From contig BQIU01000013.1 of the NCBI GenBank assembly GCA_021603905.1, positions 1 to 64,000 on the forward strand: a stretch of 64,000 nucleotides of DNA. The letters run 5' to 3'. This document shows, in pieces, positions 40,347 through 49,893 of the stretch. A program made the translations under genes and the position numbers. The stretch is from Nitrospirales bacterium. Lineage in GTDB: Bacteria > Nitrospirota > Nitrospiria > Nitrospirales > UBA8639. Every line of letters starts with the position of its first letter. The first letter of the stretch is position 1. The notes beneath the pieces were generated by a model. The model did no database searches and was not told the DNA's origin. It was given only the letters and a program-made list of their open reading frames with translations.

Positions 40347-41942
40347 TCATCCCTTTGCCGCTGTGATCTGGACGCGGTTGTGGGCCTCATCATATCCCTG
40401 GGTCAGACGGCCTTGTTCCAGCGCCTCGTAGATCCAGGCCCTGAGTTCGTCGTATTCCGCCGGGCCCCAGTCTGGCAAATCGTCTTCCGCTAGCTCCCAC
40501 AATCGTTGCCGGGCGGCTTCCATGAAAGGCTGAGCGGAAAAGGGCGCATCGCCTAGTTGCTCCACCCAGGTGATCAGCCACTGATCGATCACCGTCTTGC
40601 GACCTTCAGTGGATTGCAATACAGCTAGCTCTGCCAGTGCAGGCAATTCGAACAATGGTTCCATGGGTTGTTTATCCTTTGTATCTAGTTTTTCTTCCTC
40701 TGTTAGTTCAGCGTCTTCTGTCGGCAGCGGCATCCGCGATAAATCCAGTTCTCCCTTGAAGGCTTTTTGGCTTAACGCACCATAGAGGCTTTCCAGATCG
40801 GTGAGGCTTTGCTGATAGCGAGACTTGACTTCATCGATTTTCTTGTGAACAGCGGCAAATTGATCTTGCAGTTCGATTGGAGGACGCTTCAGTTTCGTTT
40901 CTTTGATAAGGCCGAGATTCAGGCCACTCATGATTGCCCCTCGATTTTTGCTCTTGAACTGTTTAAGAATGAAAGGACTAGAGTGAATTGAGTAGGAGAC
41001 AAACAGAGGGTTCGCGATTTCTTTGTTTAAAGTTATAGCTGCAAGATGCTTAGTATTGACGGCAAGCGGAATATCGTCAGGGATAACTGCCGAACGCCCA
41101 ATTGTTCCCATTATCGTGACGATCACATCTCCTGAATAGATTCGATAGTTCTCAAGTTCTTGATATTTCTCGTCGCTAATAAAGCGCCGTTCGCCCCATG
41201 AAAAGCGGTTTTGTACAGCGTTATCAATGCCTAAAACGGCTACATCACCTTCCGTTGTAAATTCACTATGTAGAAGATTCGACCCAAACGGGCCTGTGCG
41301 CATTGCTCCCTTGTGATTTGCTGCAAGGTCTTTGATCTCAACAAGCGACCAGTCAGAATACCCCGGCGCCGTTGGTGCGAACATTTCCAGGAAGACGCTT
41401 TTGAGCAGGGCATCGAGTTGTTGGAGGTGTTGTTTGCGCTGGGCAATCAGCTCTTCCACTTTGCTGAGCAAATGGGCAATGCGGATTTGGTCGTCAAGCG
41501 GGGGGAGGGGGATTTTATGGTTTTCTACCCATTTAGAGCTTAGATTTAATTGAGCTACGCCATTTGAATTATTGATGGCCTGTCTTTCAAAATTATTAGA
41601 ATTCAAATACTGAAAAAGAAAATTATCATTTAATTTATCTGATCGTGGACGTATTAGGCCTAAACGTTGGTTCAACACTGCAGGTAGATGATGCCCCAGA
41701 ATTCTACCTACACGACCAACATTGCCAGTCAGTGAAATTAATATGTCTCCGAGCTCTAATTTAAAGTTGGTTGCTTTGTCGGCAATCGTTCTTGAAATGA
41801 ATTTAGGATCGTCGTCGACAACCATCCCTTTTTGTACATTGGTAATTCTTATGACGCGATAACCGGAGTCGACATAATCACTGCTTTTAAAGGCGTAGCC
41901 ATTTTTCACATCGCAAAGTGTGGAGAGCTTTTCTTTCCTCAT
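40347..41942 (-). CDS. hsdS: type I restriction-modification specificity subunit
   Basis: 531 residues with two target-recognition domains. The first (about 1-150) ends in the conserved PLPPLDDQIRIAHLLSKVEELIAQRK helix; the second (about 195-370) ends in RPPIELQDQFAAVHKKIDEVKSRY, each followed by a coiled helix that spaces the domains. The recognised DNA sequence cannot be told. A ~110-residue C-terminal extension (from about 420: EELTEEEKLDTKDK ... ELRAWIYEALEQGRLTQ) is beyond the usual end of HsdS. Overlaps hsdM by 4 bases (ATGA). Confidence 0.92.
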   Translation of the reverse strand: MRKEKLSTLCDVKNGYAFKSSDYVDSGYRVIRITNVQKGMVVDDDPKFISRTIADKATNFKLELGDILISLTGNVGRVGRILGHHLPAVLNQRLGLIRPRSDKLNDNFLFQYLNSNNFERQAINNSNGVAQLNLSSKWVENHKIPLPPLDDQIRIAHLLSKVEELIAQRKQHLQQLDALLKSVFLEMFAPTAPGYSDWSLVEIKDLAANHKGAMRTGPFGSNLLHSEFTTEGDVAVLGIDNAVQNRFSWGERRFISDEKYQELENYRIYSGDVIVTIMGTIGRSAVIPDDIPLAVNTKHLAAITLNKEIANPLFVSYSIHSSPFILKQFKSKNRGAIMSGLNLGLIKETKLKRPPIELQDQFAAVHKKIDEVKSRYQQSLTDLESLYGALSQKAFKGELDLSRMPLPTEDAELTEEEKLDTKDKQPMEPLFELPALAELAVLQSTEGRKTVIDQWLITWVEQLGDAPFSAQPFMEAARQRLWELAEDDLPDWGPAEYDELRAWIYEALEQGRLTQGYDEAHNRVQITAAKG

Positions 41943-43645
41943 CTAATAATCCCCCGCAATTCCAACAACTCCCCCACAATCCCGCTTTGCACCTTGGCTA
42001 AGGCCTCATCGCTGGCCTCACCCACTTCAGCTTTTAGCAGTTTCTCCAGAATCACCCCCGGCGCTTCATATTCTACGTCTTCAAACACATCTTCCTTGTA
42101 CCGGCTCAAGGAAAGGTCATAGTTGTTCTCCTCACTGACGATTTCCGTCCGAGGCACCATAAAGCATTTCTGTGTACGATCGGTGTCGGTTTCGGGATTG
42201 CGGGCATGGTACTTGGCGACAACATCCTGCAGGTCTCCGTAGTTGTCTTGTTTGGTCCGTTTGTCATCCAGTGAATAGCCGTCGGCAGCCATCTCATAAA
42301 ACCAAACATGTTCCGTGGCCGGTTTGCTGACATTGTCCTTCTGCCCCCAGACCTTGGTAAACAGCAGAATGGCGGTGCTGACCCCGGCATAGGGTTTGAA
42401 CACACCGCTAGGCATGGTAATGACCGCTTTGAGGTCGCAGCGTTCCACCAGTAACTGACGCAATTTTTTAAAGGCACCACCGGAACCAAATAACACGCCT
42501 TGCGGGACGATGACACAACCGGTGCCACCTTTTTTCAATAAACGATAAATGTTTTCCACGAACAGCAGTTCGGTTTTGGTGGTGGCAAGAGTCAGGCTTT
42601 CGTTGATATCGCCCTTGTCGATGCTGCCGGTAAAGGGCGGATTGGCCATAACAATGTCGTATTGCGCTTCTTCGATGAAGCTCTTACTGAGGGTGTCCTT
42701 GTAATCAATTTTGGGATCGTCGATGCCGTGCATCATCAGGTTCATCAACCCCAGGCGCACCATAGTACTGTCAATGTCATAACCGCACAGCGATTGGCTC
42801 AGGATGGCCTGAGATTTTTCGGTGAGACCTGCCGAGACCGAGGTGCGGACAAAGCCGTCTTCATCCGGTTTCAGGTTTTTCGCACCTGCTTGTACGGCTA
42901 ATTGAGTGACGATGTATTGATAGGCCCCCAACATGAAGCCACCGGAACCACAGGCTGGATCGGCGATGCGATGGCCCAGTTGCGGTTGTACTAGCTCAGC
43001 CATGAGCTTGATGATATGGCGGGGGGTGCGGAACTGGCCATTCTTGCCGGCGGTGGCAATTTCGGAGAGCAGCATTTCATAGACATCCCCCTGGATGTCC
43101 TGAAAAGCCTGACCTTGCTCATCTGAGTCTGTTTCCATGATCTCGAAGATTTCGTCGATGGTCTTTACCGCTTCGACCAGTAGCTGAGGTTTGGGAATGA
43201 TGAACACGGCGTTTTTCATGTGGTGGGTAAAGTTGGACTCTGCGCCGTTCATATCCCGGAGGAAGGGGAAGACCTTGGTTTGTACATGTTGCAGCATTTC
43301 TTCGGCTTGCATACGCTTGAATTCGCTCCAGCGGAGCGTACGTTTTTCGATTTCATACATTTTCCCATCAGCCAGTTTTCTGGCCGTTTCTTTTTGCGTG
43401 TCGTCGTCTCGTAGTTTGGCGCGATATTCTGGCGGTATCCATGTCCCTTCGAATTTGGAGGTGTAGTTTTCTTTTGTCCAGTCGGCATCGGCCTGCTTCT
43501 TCTGATCCAGTTCATCCAACCGTTTCATGAACAGCAGATAGGTGATTTGTTCGATGGCCGTAAGCGGATTGGAGATGCCACCGCTCCAGAATTTATTCCA
43601 GAGCTGATCGATTTTGCTTTTTAATTCAGGGTTATTTTGCAGCAT
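41939..43645 (-). CDS. hsdM: type I restriction-modification DNA methyltransferase subunit
   Basis: 568 residues. N-terminal HsdM_N helical region (KIDQLWNKFWSGG, LTAIEQITYLLFMKRLDELD). The catalytic domain has SAM motif I ADPACGSGGFMLGAY and motif IV NPPFTGS, giving an N6-adenine methylase. GRMDS-like helices near the end (EAPGVILEKLLKAEVGEA) contact HsdS. It protects host DNA at the sequence set by HsdS and forms the M2S core with it. The gene sits 42 bp after hsdR and overlaps hsdS. Confidence 0.95.
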   Translation of the reverse strand: MLQNNPELKSKIDQLWNKFWSGGISNPLTAIEQITYLLFMKRLDELDQKKQADADWTKENYTSKFEGTWIPPEYRAKLRDDDTQKETARKLADGKMYEIEKRTLRWSEFKRMQAEEMLQHVQTKVFPFLRDMNGAESNFTHHMKNAVFIIPKPQLLVEAVKTIDEIFEIMETDSDEQGQAFQDIQGDVYEMLLSEIATAGKNGQFRTPRHIIKLMAELVQPQLGHRIADPACGSGGFMLGAYQYIVTQLAVQAGAKNLKPDEDGFVRTSVSAGLTEKSQAILSQSLCGYDIDSTMVRLGLMNLMMHGIDDPKIDYKDTLSKSFIEEAQYDIVMANPPFTGSIDKGDINESLTLATTKTELLFVENIYRLLKKGGTGCVIVPQGVLFGSGGAFKKLRQLLVERCDLKAVITMPSGVFKPYAGVSTAILLFTKVWGQKDNVSKPATEHVWFYEMAADGYSLDDKRTKQDNYGDLQDVVAKYHARNPETDTDRTQKCFMVPRTEIVSEENNYDLSLSRYKEDVFEDVEYEAPGVILEKLLKAEVGEASDEALAKVQSGIVGELLELRGIIR

Positions 43646-43687
43646 GTTTTACATTCCTTAAACATTTTGGGCGCACAGACTGATGCA

Positions 43688-46486
43688 TTATGCAACCAGT
43701 TGGTCAGTCAGTCGCAATATGTCAACAATTTCTGCCGGACTAAACACGCCGCGAATCCCCTGTGGATGAATGACTGTGAACGGGGCGTTTATCAGGTCTT
43801 TCTTTTCAACCTTTTCTCGTTCAACGATGAAGTTTTTTAAGAGATTGAGAAATTCCAGTTGCCGGCTACTGAGATTGGTATGTTGCTGGATAAATTGCTC
43901 AAAGGCTTCGGCCACCGTTTCCGGAAAGCTTTTCAGGATCTCGATGCCGAGGATGTGCCGGATGAACTGGATAAACCGCGCCTTGCGATTCTTATACACC
44001 TGACGCAGCAGATCTTCGGTGATATGCGGGTGTTCAGTGTGCAACAGTTCGGCCAGATCGTCGGCCTCTTTGGGGGCGATCTCCTGGCCATGCTTGATTT
44101 TCAACAGAATGGGATTGTGTTCGGTCAACTCGGTAATGAGGGCTTCCACCATTTCCCGATAGCGGCTGATACTGACGGCCTCGTGCTGTGGGCCGAATTC
44201 GACCCGATCTTTGAAATGAAGGGTGTCGGTCAGGTCGAGATGGATCGGGCATGTACCCGTGATCTCCTCACGGAACTTCATCAAAGGACCAAGCTTAGCG
44301 GTGAGTTCATCCAGCGCGGCTTCATCGGCCTTGGCCCAGTACTGATTGGTTTGGGCGGTTCGAATGAGTGACTCTTCAGTTTTGACGAAATTCACGCTGA
44401 GCGGGAGTTCGCTGATTTGTTCGACGATGCCTTCTTTTAACGTTTCGGCCTGTTCCTTGTTTTCGTTCAGTCTGGCGAGTGAGAATTCCAGGAGGTCTTT
44501 TTCAAAGCGCATGGCTTTGAAGTCAGCCTCGGAAACCGTACGGAACAGCGGCTTGATCTCGGTACGCAGGAATTCCACGCGCTGGTGATTGAGGCTGATC
44601 CAGAAGTTTTCTTCTTCAATCTGATGCAAGGCGGAGGCGGCTTCTTTGATCACAACCGAGCCTTGTGGAAGTTCGGCGATTTGCTTGCGAAGTTTGATGA
44701 CTTCACGTTTGGCAATGTCCTGATGATCGCTATCGATGGCCTTTTCGATTTTGTCGAGTCGTAGGCCGACGAGCCGAACGGGCAACGGTATTTGCGGACT
44801 CAGCTCTTTGCCTTTGGGATTGAGCTTGAAGTATTCGAAGTTATCCCAGCAATCAAGAATGAGGAACACATCTTTTTCGAGACACCAGGGTTTGGGTTTA
44901 CTGGTTTCCAGCAGGCGTGTGCCACGGCCAATCATCTGCCAGAACTTCGTGTACGAGTAAACCGGCTTGGCAAACACGAGGTTGACGATTTCGCGCACGT
45001 CGATACCCGTATCCAGCATATCCACGCTGATGGCGACACGGGGCATGTCGTTATTGATGAACTGATCCAGCAGGCCGCTCTTTCCGTAGACGCGGGGGTC
45101 GTCCGAGACCAAGACTTTGGCTAACTCGCCGTTGTACTCCGGATAGAGTTTGTCAAAGATTTCCTCGATGCGTCGGGCATGGGCCATGGACGAACCAAAA
45201 AAGATGGTTTTCCCTGGCAGTACGCCATTGGAGTCTTTGATGGACTCTTCCATGAATTCTTTGACGATCAGCGTATTGGTGCCCTTGTTGATAACCTGCT
45301 TTTCTAACTGAGAACCTTCGAAGTTGATTTCTTCGATATCCTTACCTTCCAACAACAGTTTTTTCTGGTCCTCAAGCGAAATGGTGCGCTTGCTAATACC
45401 CTCCATCTGAAACTTGGTCTGAATTTTCATGACCTGAAAATTGCAGAGGTAGGGCGGAACATTGTTGACTGCCTCTTCGTACGTATAGGCGAAGGTTGGA
45501 AGGCCATCCTCGCAATGAAAGAACTGGAAGGTGTTATGGTCAATGATGTCGGTTGGTGTGGCCGTGAGTCCCAACGTGATGGTTTTGAAATATTTCAGGA
45601 TTTCGGCGTAGGTATTGTAGATCGAACGATGACTCTCATCGACGACGATGAAATCAAAGAAATGGGGCGAGAGGTGTTGCGAGTCATCCCTGATAATGTT
45701 GAGCATGGTGGGATAGGTCGCCACGTAGATTCGTCGATCCTTGGCGATGAGTTTTTCTCCCACATTGGGCCAACGCGGTTCGTTGGGTAAGTGTTCTTTG
45801 AACGCTGCCAACGCCTGCTCCCTGAGCGCGATACGATCGACCAAAAAGAGGGTTTTCTCGGCATGGCTCGACCGCATGAGGGCATCAACCATGGCAATGC
45901 AGGTACGGGTTTTCCCAGATCCGGTGGCCATAACCAACAGAAAGTCCCGCTTCTTCTGTTCAATTCCTTCCAATACGGCACGAATAGCCCGGATCTGATA
46001 GTCTCGGCCCGCAATGGTGGTGTTGATGAGTTCCTGGGTCAGGGGTTTGCGGTTGCGGCGAATGTATTGGAATCGCTCAAGATCATCGCGAGTGGGAAAT
46101 CCCACAACTTTGCGAGGCGGGTAATGGCCGAGATCCCAAAAGTAGGTTTCATGGCCATTGGTGTAAAAGCAAAATGGTAATTCACCACCAAGTTGTTTTT
46201 GGATATTAACGCAGTATTGTTTGGCTTGTTCGCGACCGATGGCGGCATCTTTGCTCGTCTTTTTGGCCTCAACCACAGCAAGGGGTTTCCCATTTTTCCC
46301 AAGTAGGACGTAATCGCTGAACTGGTGTCCCTCATACCGTGTACGTGGCTCGGCAACCCTTTCTAAGGGCGACATCAGAATGTCGAACTCTTCAACCACT
46401 TGCGTAGGATCATTGACATTCCAGCCTGATCCTTCCAGCTGTTTGTCAATGAGTTCTGCGCGGGTTTGCGCCTCAGAATTTGCCAT
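43688..46486 (-). CDS. hsdR: type I restriction endonuclease subunit
   Basis: 932 residues. An N-terminal PD-(D/E)xK nuclease (FSDYVLLGKNGKPLAVVEAKK, about 57-77) is followed by a two-lobe helicase: Walker A MATGSGKTRT (about 186-195), the DEAH-box variant VVDESHRS, TLGLTATPTD, and motif VI QMIGRGTRL in the second lobe. The C-terminal third is helical and binds the methylase core. It moves along unmodified DNA and cuts at a distance. First gene of the five-gene run hsdR-hsdM-hsdS-AAA-HNH, with a likely promoter in the 500-bp region upstream that I could not place. Confidence 0.95.
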   Translation of the reverse strand: MANSEAQTRAELIDKQLEGSGWNVNDPTQVVEEFDILMSPLERVAEPRTRYEGHQFSDYVLLGKNGKPLAVVEAKKTSKDAAIGREQAKQYCVNIQKQLGGELPFCFYTNGHETYFWDLGHYPPRKVVGFPTRDDLERFQYIRRNRKPLTQELINTTIAGRDYQIRAIRAVLEGIEQKKRDFLLVMATGSGKTRTCIAMVDALMRSSHAEKTLFLVDRIALREQALAAFKEHLPNEPRWPNVGEKLIAKDRRIYVATYPTMLNIIRDDSQHLSPHFFDFIVVDESHRSIYNTYAEILKYFKTITLGLTATPTDIIDHNTFQFFHCEDGLPTFAYTYEEAVNNVPPYLCNFQVMKIQTKFQMEGISKRTISLEDQKKLLLEGKDIEEINFEGSQLEKQVINKGTNTLIVKEFMEESIKDSNGVLPGKTIFFGSSMAHARRIEEIFDKLYPEYNGELAKVLVSDDPRVYGKSGLLDQFINNDMPRVAISVDMLDTGIDVREIVNLVFAKPVYSYTKFWQMIGRGTRLLETSKPKPWCLEKDVFLILDCWDNFEYFKLNPKGKELSPQIPLPVRLVGLRLDKIEKAIDSDHQDIAKREVIKLRKQIAELPQGSVVIKEAASALHQIEEENFWISLNHQRVEFLRTEIKPLFRTVSEADFKAMRFEKDLLEFSLARLNENKEQAETLKEGIVEQISELPLSVNFVKTEESLIRTAQTNQYWAKADEAALDELTAKLGPLMKFREEITGTCPIHLDLTDTLHFKDRVEFGPQHEAVSISRYREMVEALITELTEHNPILLKIKHGQEIAPKEADDLAELLHTEHPHITEDLLRQVYKNRKARFIQFIRHILGIEILKSFPETVAEAFEQFIQQHTNLSSRQLEFLNLLKNFIVEREKVEKKDLINAPFTVIHPQGIRGVFSPAEIVDILRLTDQLVA

Positions 46487-47016
46487 ACTGGATAAACCTC
46501 AATTTAGGGCTCCAGAGGTTTCGGAAGAAACTCGGCTCAACTTTGACAGCATCGTTTTGTCATCCTCAGTAATGTCAATTAAAGTCGAATTGTGCTGATT
46601 TTCTATTTGTGGTCTCTGACATGAATGGCTCAAAGATAAGGGTTAGTGCTTGGAGTAGCATAATACAACTTCCCATTCTAATTATTTGATTTTTTCTTGT
46701 CTTTGCTAGATGCAGAAGTTCTGACTTTGATTTCAGGCGCCATGCTACCCAACCCTTACTAAAAAGTACAGAGATGTTAATTTTGAAATTTTGTTGGTGG
46801 GGTGGATGATGTGGTGAAGATTTTGTGGGGTGGTTTGATCCAGGCAAAATGGCGAAAGCCTTTGAAGATGGCGTCAAACGCATGTGTCATGACAGTATTA
46901 CCACGTCGTTAAAACGTAATTGATTTACCACATAATTAAAAAAACTGGGCAGAGGGATTCAGCCCCAGAAAGAGGAGAGGTTACATCAATTGTGTAAGCA
47001 TTTTCGGGTTACGACT
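46487..47016. other. upstream region of hsdR, no gene supported
   Basis: About 530 bp. A 21-codon minus-strand frame (46681-46746, ending SSKDKKKSNN) and longer overlapping frames exist but nothing supports them. It should contain the hsdR promoter; I see no clear one. Confidence 0.4.
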
Positions 47017-47367
47017 CTAGTTAAATGCCAAAAACCGGTCACATCCGGTGATGATGTTTGAGAGGACAACAAGTCCGCAGAAGGTGACTTCTTTGGGGTA
47101 GCCTTCGGTCGAGACGTTGTGCTGTTGACAGCCGTAGGCACAGACGAAGAATTTCGCTCCTGATGAAGCGAGTTTGAGTAGGGGAGGGTTTTGAAGATTT
47201 TTGACACCTTCATCGATGAGGTAAAGATAGACGTCCACCCCGGAGTTCAGGGCTTCTTCGCTGAGTCGAGTGACGGTGTGGGCGTTCTCGTTTTCCGGTG
47301 GAGTCGAGAGGAGAATGCCGAGTTTCTTCCCTTTCAAAGAAAGCTCTGCTGGAAGCTCAAGTGCCAT
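47017..47367 (-). CDS. DsrE/DsrF-like family protein
   Basis: 116 residues. GKKLGILLSTPPENENAHTVTRLSEEAL is the start of the DsrE fold, VDVYLYLIDEGVKNL follows, and KFFVCAYGCQQHNV holds the cysteine at the position that carries sulfur in TusD/DsrE-type carriers. Such proteins trade persulfides or act in trafficking of sulfur. It lies upstream of and divergent from the moa genes, where a sulfur carrier could be useful, but co-regulation is not shown. Confidence 0.78.
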   Translation of the reverse strand: MALELPAELSLKGKKLGILLSTPPENENAHTVTRLSEEALNSGVDVYLYLIDEGVKNLQNPPLLKLASSGAKFFVCAYGCQQHNVSTEGYPKEVTFCGLVVLSNIITGCDRFLAFN

Positions 47368-47576
47368 AGGTGTCGTGTGGGTTTACAGTGAAAGAAATGG
47401 TTGATCGGTGAATCTACGTGGAACCAGTGGGGCTGTCAAGCGCCAGAAACTTGGCCCTTTGCTTGACGATGTTTTTAGGCCACTTCTATAATGTTGATGT
47501 TCTTACGAAAATCTATCGTTGTTCAATGGCTTGATCGTATCGCAAGCGGTCTTTTTCCTGATGGCACAAGGGTGTT

Positions 47577-48071
47577 ATGGCTGAACTGACTCATTTTAAT
47601 GAAGCTGGACGTGCACGCATGGTCGATGTGACGAACAAGACCTCAACCGAACGGATTGCCACTGCACAAGGAAAGGTCTTGTTGCTTCCAGAAACTCTTA
47701 AAAAGATTCAAGAAGGACAGATTGCAAAAGGGGATGTCTTAGCTGTGGCTCAAGTAGCCGGGGTTATGGGGGCCAAGCGTACGCCGGACTTGATTCCGAT
47801 GTGTCATCCGTTGTTGCTCACGAATGTGGATATCGACTTTAAAGAAGATCCGCAGCCTGACGTTTCGGGGCGATGTTCGATCTCCATTTTTGCGACAGTC
47901 AAAACGACAGGTGGAACGGGTGTGGAAATGGAAGCGATGACCGCGGTGTCCGTGGCGGCCTTGACCATCTATGATATGTGTAAAGCTATTGATAAGGGGA
48001 TAAGTTTTGGCGATGTCTGCCTGCTTTCGAAATCAGGGGGAAAGTCCGGAACCTATACGCGCTCAAGTTAA
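47577..48071 (+). CDS. moaC: cyclic pyranopterin monophosphate synthase
   Basis: 164 residues, normal length. ARMVDVTNKTSTERIATAQG at the N-terminus, AGVMGAKRTPDLIPMCHPL with the catalytic Lys and His, TVKTTGGTGVEMEAMTAV, and the C-terminal ISFGDVCLLSKSGGKSG are the standard MoaC blocks. MoaC converts the MoaA product to cyclic pyranopterin monophosphate. It starts a four-gene molybdenum-cofactor set moaC-moaD-moaE-moaA. Confidence 0.96.
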   Translation: MAELTHFNEAGRARMVDVTNKTSTERIATAQGKVLLLPETLKKIQEGQIAKGDVLAVAQVAGVMGAKRTPDLIPMCHPLLLTNVDIDFKEDPQPDVSGRCSISIFATVKTTGGTGVEMEAMTAVSVAALTIYDMCKAIDKGISFGDVCLLSKSGGKSGTYTRSS

Positions 48072-48102
48072 TCAATAAGACGAACAGGCTTGTCGAAACT
48101 TT

Positions 48103-48360
48103 ATGCTTTCTATTAAACTTTTCGGGATGGTGAAAACATTAGCCCATCAGCAAAAAGAGTTATCGATTGAATTTGCTGATGGCCTGACAGTTAAGGATCT
48201 TGTTGAGGTTTTGCAAGCTAAGTTTCCGGAGATTGGAGACTTAGTTTCAAAGAAGAAGGTCTTGATTTCGGTCAATCACGAAATCTCTCATCCAGATACT
48301 GTCATTTCTACGGCTGATGAAGTCGCCCTCTTGCCTCCATTTGCCGGTGGTTCCGAGTAG
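48103..48360 (+). CDS. moaD: molybdopterin synthase small subunit (sulfur carrier)
   Basis: 85 residues with the ubiquitin-like fold: LSIKLFGMVKTLA, the helix VKDLVEVLQAKFPEI, and EVALLPPFAGG. As a rule this family ends in a bare Gly-Gly that is adenylated by MoeB and turned to thiocarboxylate. Here two residues (Ser-Glu) follow, and the stop comes after GGSE. Either a protease removes them, or the frame has a mutated stop. Located 31 bp after moaC. Confidence 0.88.
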   Translation: MLSIKLFGMVKTLAHQQKELSIEFADGLTVKDLVEVLQAKFPEIGDLVSKKKVLISVNHEISHPDTVISTADEVALLPPFAGGSE

Positions 48361-48388
48361 GAGACCTTTTATTCGGAGGATTTCTATT

Positions 48389-48832
48389 ATGTCTGTTGAA
48401 ACTGAAGAAACGATGCTGGTTCGAGTGCAGGCTGAGGACTTTTCCGTCGATCAAGAAATCGATCGCGTGCGCGCACGATCAACTCGTATTGGCGGGATTT
48501 CGACGTTCTTGGGAACCGCGCGTGACCGCTCCAAAGGTCGCGATGTCAGTCTTCTGACTTTTGAACATTACGAAGGCATGGCGCAAAAAACTCTTCGCGA
48601 AATTCGAGAACGCGCGTTACATGATTTTGATGTCATTGAAGTGTTGATCCTTCATCGATATGGTGCCATGAATATTGGCGATAATATTGTCTTGATTGTT
48701 GTCGGGGCCGAGCATCGTGCCGATGCTTTTAAGGCGTGTGAATGGTGTATTGATGAATTGAAGAAAATTACGCCTATTTGGAAATTGGAAGAAACGCCGG
48801 AAGGCGAAGTCTGGGTTGAAGAACACCCATGA
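48389..48832 (+). CDS. moaE: molybdopterin synthase large subunit
   Basis: 147 residues from ATG 48389 behind CGGAGGA (48374-48380); the frame extends upstream across moaD but that is out of keeping with the family. Features: GGISTFLGTARDRSKGRDVSLLTFEHYEGMA, LHRYGAMNIGDNIVLIVVGAEHRADAF, and the C-terminal KKITPIWKLEETPEGEVWVEEH with the active Lys. It transfers sulfur from two MoaD molecules to form molybdopterin. It overlaps moaA by 4 bases. Confidence 0.95.
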   Translation: MSVETEETMLVRVQAEDFSVDQEIDRVRARSTRIGGISTFLGTARDRSKGRDVSLLTFEHYEGMAQKTLREIRERALHDFDVIEVLILHRYGAMNIGDNIVLIVVGAEHRADAFKACEWCIDELKKITPIWKLEETPEGEVWVEEHP

Positions 48833-49893
48833 TCACATCGAATCAACAAGGCGAATCTCCACGTATGGCTGTCGACACATTGGGACGTCCACTTCGAGCG
48901 TTACGTGTCTCAGTGACGGATCGGTGCAACCTTCGTTGTCAGTATTGTATGCCGGAAGAAGAATATGTCTGGCTGCCACGGGAAACCTTGTTGACGTTTG
49001 AAGAAATCGTCAGGCTGACCAACATCTTTACCTCTCTGGGCGTCGATAAAGTTCGTATCACGGGTGGAGAACCGCTACTCAGAAAAGATCTTCCCGCATT
49101 AATTTCTTTGCTTCGTCAAAATTCTAAAATTAAAGACATTGCGGTGACTACGAATGGCATTCTGCTGAAGGAGCAAGCTCAATCACTCTATGAGGCTGGG
49201 CTGCACCGGGTTACTGTGAGCCTTGATACGTTAAAGGCTGACCGGTTTAAAGCGCTGACGAAACGCAATACGTTTTCGCAGGTTCTTGATGGAATCGATA
49301 CGGTCAGGGCAATCGGATTTCAAGACTTAAAGCTTGACACGGTGGCGATGCAGGGAATTAATGATGACGAGTTGATCGACCTCATTGAATTTGGGAAAGA
49401 CGTTGATGGAGAAGTTCGATTTATCGAATACATGGATGTTGGTGGTGCGACTGATTGGTCTGCTGATAAGGTCTTATCCTGTGAGAGTATTTTACAGATA
49501 TTAAGCCAACATTACGGACTTATTGAACCAATCATTGAAGATTCCTGGGCTCCAGCTAAGCGATTTCGACTGTCTGATGGAACCCGATTTGGAATCATCG
49601 CCTCAACGACGCTTCCATTTTGTTCGACCTGTGATCGTAGCCGTCTGACGGCAGATGGTCTGTGGTATTTATGCCTTTATGCCAAGACGGGTATTGACTT
49701 GAGGCAGCCGTTACGTGATGGCGCAACAGAAAAAGAATTGAGGGCATTGCTTGAGTCAACCTGGCAAGCTCGAGCTGATCGCGGCGCGGAAGAACGTAAA
49801 GAGCTTGAGCGCGTCGATACTCGAGGGCGGTTTGTTGAAATTGAGCGCCTTCGACAAGATCCTCATCTGGAAATGCATGCGCGTGGTGGTTGA
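48829..49893 (+). CDS. moaA: GTP 3',8-cyclase (radical SAM)
   Basis: 354 residues. The N-terminal cluster motif CNLRCQYC (Cys33, 37, 40) and VRITGGEPLLRKDLP mark a radical SAM enzyme; the second cluster is in LPFCSTCDRSRLTADGLWYLCLY. The chain ends in Arg-Gly-Gly, the double-glycine tail that is needed for activity in MoaA. It makes the first intermediate of molybdenum cofactor from GTP. The start overlaps moaE (ATGA), fixing the N-terminus, though a Met at residue 13 is possible. Confidence 0.95.
   Translation: MITSNQQGESPRMAVDTLGRPLRALRVSVTDRCNLRCQYCMPEEEYVWLPRETLLTFEEIVRLTNIFTSLGVDKVRITGGEPLLRKDLPALISLLRQNSKIKDIAVTTNGILLKEQAQSLYEAGLHRVTVSLDTLKADRFKALTKRNTFSQVLDGIDTVRAIGFQDLKLDTVAMQGINDDELIDLIEFGKDVDGEVRFIEYMDVGGATDWSADKVLSCESILQILSQHYGLIEPIIEDSWAPAKRFRLSDGTRFGIIASTTLPFCSTCDRSRLTADGLWYLCLYAKTGIDLRQPLRDGATEKELRALLESTWQARADRGAEERKELERVDTRGRFVEIERLRQDPHLEMHARGG

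Noticed and set aside
37236-46486. Retron or CRISPR component next to the AAA/HNH pair
   Set aside because: I looked for a reverse transcriptase, an msr/msd-like repeat and CRISPR-type repeats and saw none.
46575-46883. 102-codon minus-strand frame upstream of hsdR
   Set aside because: Low-complexity start (HPTKSSPHHPPHQQN) and no supporting signals; a random frame is more likely.
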